Part shown: in pieces, positions 62,444 to 64,000 of the stretch
Position numbering within the stretch: the stretch's first letter is position 1
Layout: each line of letters starts with the position of its first letter
NCBI RefSeq assembly: GCF_965137335.1
Contig: NZ_CBCRZD010000007.1
Source: Empedobacter stercoris
GTDB taxonomy: Bacteria; Bacteroidota; Bacteroidia; Flavobacteriales; Weeksellaceae
Reading direction: 5' to 3' (one strand)
Length of the DNA stretch: 64,000 nt
The notes under the pieces: model-generated
Told to the model about the DNA's origin: nothing
The model's input: the letters and a program-made list of their open reading frames with translations, nothing else
The model's database searches: none
Position numbers and translations under genes: made by a program

Positions 62444-62474
62444 ATTGCTAATTAAAATATCCTTTATAAATTTG
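62444..62474 (+). promoter_or_regulatory. Predicted his operon promoter
   Basis: ATTG (62444-62447) and TAAATTTG (62467-62474) are separated by exactly 19 nt, a full match to the Bacteroidota -33/-7 arrangement (TTG-N19-TAnnTTTG). The start site would be near 62480, 13 nt before the leader ATG. Confidence 0.65.
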
Positions 62475-62492
62475 TCTCAACAAAAAGAAATT

Positions 62493-62549
62493 ATGTACAC
62501 AGTTCAGTTCCATCATCATCACCATCATACTTGCACTCAAGCGAGCTGA
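62493..62549 (+). CDS. hisL: Histidine operon leader peptide
   Basis: An 18-codon frame reads MYTVQFHHHHHHTCTQAS with six consecutive His codons (62511-62528). It resembles the enteric leader MTRVQFKHHHHHHHPD in both the VQF lead-in and the His run. It lies between a consensus promoter and a terminator hairpin upstream of hisG. Ribosome stalling here when His-tRNA is scarce should control read-through into the operon. It is too short for ordinary gene callers. Confidence 0.9.
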   Translation: MYTVQFHHHHHHTCTQAS

Positions 62550-62621
62550 TTGTGATATGGACTTGTGCCAAATAATATATCTAAATCCCGTTTGAGTACA
62601 TCAAACGGGTTTTCTTTTTTT
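62535..62621 (+). promoter_or_regulatory. Histidine attenuator with competing helices
   Basis: The terminator stem CCCGTTTGA/TCAAACGGG (62587-62595 with 62601-62609), loop GTACA, is followed by TTTTCTTTTTTT. The competing helix pairs 62535-62543 (ACTCAAGCG, inside the end of the leader frame) with 62589-62597 (CGTTTGAGT), 9 bp with one G-U. A ribosome stalled on the first His codons leaves 62535-62543 free, so the antiterminator forms; a ribosome reaching the stop at 62549 covers it, so the terminator forms. Confidence 0.8.
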
Positions 62622-62639
62622 AGCTTTTTTGATGTACTC
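62594..62639 (+). repeat. Perfect 12-bp inverted repeat spanning the attenuator terminator
   Basis: GAGTACATCAAA (62594-62605) is exactly complementary to TTTGATGTACTC (62628-62639), ending 18 nt before the hisG ATG. It uses the loop and 3' arm of the terminator and excludes both other helices. Confidence 0.75.
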
Positions 62640-62657
62640 CTATAAATATAAAATAAA

Positions 62658-63515
62658 ATGAATACATTAAAAATAGCCATTCAAAAATCAGGACGATTAA
62701 GTGAAAAGTCGCTCGAATTATTAAAAGATTGCGGAATAAAAATTTCTACAAGTAATCGAAAATTAAGAACCGAATCCTCTAACTTTCCAATCGAAGTTTT
62801 ATTCTTACGCGACGACGATATTCCACAATATGTAGAACAAGGCGTTGCTGATATAGGAATTTTAGGCGAAAATGAAGTTTGGGAAAAAGATAAAAATGTT
62901 ACACAAATTCGTCAATTAGGTTTTGCGAATTGTAAAATGTGTTTGGCTATTCCAAAAGACGAAGAATATACTGATTTATCGTTTTTTAAAAACAAAAAAA
63001 TCGCCACCTCTTATCCTAAAATTCTTTCAAACTTCTTTCAAAAAAAAGGAATTAACGTAAAGATTGAAGAAATTGGGGGTAGTGTAGAAATCGCTCCAAG
63101 CATAGGTTTAGCAAATGCCATATTTGATATTGTTTCAACAGGTTCAACTTTACTAACAAATGGATTAAAACAAGTAGAAACCGTAGTTGAATCTCAAGCT
63201 GTTTTAGTTGCTAATCAAAATTTAGATGAACAAAAGAAAACTATTTTAAATCGATTATTATTTAGAATTGAAGCCGTAAAACAATCTTTCGAAAACAAAT
63301 ACATCTTACTAAATGCCCCAAACGAAAAGATAGATGAAATCATTGCATTATTACCCGGAATGAAATCGCCAACAGTTTTACCTCTTGCCGAAAAAGGTTG
63401 GTCTTCTGTACACACTGTCATCAAAGAAGATACCTTTTGGGATATTATCGAGCAACTAAAAAACTTAGGCGCCGAAGGAATATTAGTCTTAGAAATTGAA
63501 AAAATGATTTTATAG
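62658..63515 (+). CDS. hisG: ATP phosphoribosyltransferase (long form)
   Basis: 285 residues, the hexameric long form with a C-terminal regulatory domain. It joins ATP and PRPP in the first step of histidine synthesis and is feedback-inhibited by histidine. Marks are LKIAIQKSGRLSEKSLELLK, EVLFLRDDDIPQYVEQGVAD, KKIATSYPKILSNFF, the PRPP-site IVSTGSTLLTNGLK and the regulatory part LPGMKSPTVLPLAEKGW. It is the first structural gene behind the His attenuator; hisD follows. Confidence 0.96.
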   Translation: MNTLKIAIQKSGRLSEKSLELLKDCGIKISTSNRKLRTESSNFPIEVLFLRDDDIPQYVEQGVADIGILGENEVWEKDKNVTQIRQLGFANCKMCLAIPKDEEYTDLSFFKNKKIATSYPKILSNFFQKKGINVKIEEIGGSVEIAPSIGLANAIFDIVSTGSTLLTNGLKQVETVVESQAVLVANQNLDEQKKTILNRLLFRIEAVKQSFENKYILLNAPNEKIDEIIALLPGMKSPTVLPLAEKGWSSVHTVIKEDTFWDIIEQLKNLGAEGILVLEIEKMIL

Positions 63516-63632
63516 TGTTGATGTGCTTAAGTTGTTAAGTTCATAATTAGTAATTACATAATGTAAAAAAACACTTACAAACCTTAAAGACTTATAAACT
63601 TAAACACTTTATAACATAAAAACTAAAAAAAG
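63516..63632 (+). other. AT-rich hisG-hisD spacer with short repeats
   Basis: This 117-nt gap is unusual for a his operon. It contains repeated CTTAAG/GTTAAG and (A)CTTA(T)AAA(C)-like words (for example CTTAAGTTGTTAAG, ACCTTAAAGACTTATAAACT). No open frame, promoter or terminator is convincing. Confidence 0.35.
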
Positions 63633-64000
63633 ATGCAAACTTATATAACCCCACAACTTTCAGATTGGTCAACTTTAACATCTCGCCCAACGAAAGAAGC
63701 GCAAGATTTACAAAAAATCGTTTTGGACGTTTTTGATAAAATTCAAATTGAAAAAGATCAAGCTTTAATCAACTTTACAGAAGAATTTGACAAAGTAAGA
63801 ATATCGTACTTAGAAGTTTCTACTGAAGAAATTGAAGAAGCGAAAAATTTAATTTCTGAAGAGTTAAAACAAGCCATCCAATTAGCAGCTACCAATATTG
63901 AAAAATTTCACAAAGCGCAACGCGAAGAAATCAAAATGATCGAAACCACAAAAGGTGTAAATTGTTGGAGAGAATCTCGTGGAATCGAAAATGTCGGAAT
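63633..64000 (+). CDS. hisD: Histidinol dehydrogenase, N-terminal part (cut by window end)
   Basis: ATG 63633 opens a frame to the end of the window (about 122 codons). It reads MQTYITPQLSDWSTLTSRPT and then DLQKIVLDVFDKIQIEKDQA, followed by LINFTEEFDKVRI and IEKFHKAQREEIKMIETTKG with CWRESRGIENVG. This is the normal N-terminal domain of HisD, which oxidises histidinol to histidine in the last two steps. The catalytic and zinc-binding parts lie outside the window. Second gene of the his operon. Confidence 0.92.
   Translation, partial: MQTYITPQLSDWSTLTSRPTKEAQDLQKIVLDVFDKIQIEKDQALINFTEEFDKVRISYLEVSTEEIEEAKNLISEELKQAIQLAATNIEKFHKAQREEIKMIETTKGVNCWRESRGIENVG

Noticed and set aside
62511..62528. 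Six His codons as an artificial His tag or vector contamination
   Set aside because: They sit in a leader peptide between a native-type promoter and a terminator directly upstream of hisG, with matching attenuator helices.
1..64000. tRNA, rRNA, tmRNA, insertion sequences, integrases, prophage genes
   Set aside because: I looked for the typical conserved words and protein motifs and saw none; the only mobile-type traces are the SWIM insertion, the dead toxin-antitoxin pair and the REP-like elements.

Overview
The window looks like a chromosomal segment of an AT-rich member of the Bacteroidota, class Flavobacteriia, probably Weeksellaceae; an Empedobacter-like organism is my best guess, from gene content only. 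Supporting signs are a SusC/SusD pair, GLPGLI and porin_10 families, gliding/type IX secretion genes (gldB, gldC, sprA), a type IX C-terminal sorting domain, a fused ccoNO gene, promoters of the Bacteroidota type (TAnnTTTG at -7) and almost no Shine-Dalgarno sequences.

Layout. 1-9.2 kb: cell-envelope genes on the minus strand (GLPGLI lipoprotein, a broken small exported peptide, an esterase, a putative porin, SusD and SusC). 9.2-11.4 kb: cysS and folE. 11.5-17.5 kb: histidine degradation (hutH, hutU), then an AT-rich SWIM zinc-finger gene inserted directly behind hutU, then a second, decayed copy of the hutU 3' end carrying what looks like the original hut terminator, then a broken lipoprotein gene. 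17.7-23.5 kb: pirin, a small GNAT protein, gamma-glutamyltransferase and a TonB-dependent receptor. 23.7-28.6 kb: the translation/transcription operon rimP-nusA-infB. 28.7-36.3 kb: DUF456, an MscS-type channel, pdxJ, an alpha/beta hydrolase, an orphan ABC ATPase, a YceI lipoprotein, a cytochrome b561-like protein, DUF423 and tsaB. 36.4-40.1 kb: a TolC-like protein, gldC, gldB and nadE. 40.2-40.7 kb: a decayed toxin-antitoxin pair. 40.7-49.3 kb: vanZ-like, gcvH, sprA and ruvA. 49.3-58.6 kb: a broken membrane-protein gene and the full cbb3 oxidase cluster (ccoI-S-NO-Q-P-G-H plus a SafE-like membrane protein). 58.7-62.4 kb: a Crp/Fnr regulator, a DsrE-like exported protein, hflX and a broken type IX cargo gene. 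62.5-64 kb: the start of the histidine biosynthesis operon with a His-rich leader peptide and attenuator, hisG, and hisD cut by the window end.

How parts work together. The cco cluster makes and assembles a high-affinity terminal oxidase, with the Crp/Fnr gene divergent from it. Crp/Fnr-shaped palindromes lie at about -41 from predicted start sites of three promoters (ccoS-NOQP, yceI, dsrE-like), suggesting a small regulon. SprA, GldB and GldC belong to type IX secretion/gliding, and the decayed cargo gene carries the matching sorting signal. The his operon appears to sense charged tRNA-His through stalling on six consecutive His codons.

The most unusual structures are the SWIM-gene insertion with hutU 3' duplication, the his attenuator with a third competing helix, the shared -41 operator geometry, and six small accessory genes broken mostly at A-runs while every large core gene is intact. 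One unresolved base (N at 16736) shows the assembly is not perfect, so some frameshifts could be sequencing errors.
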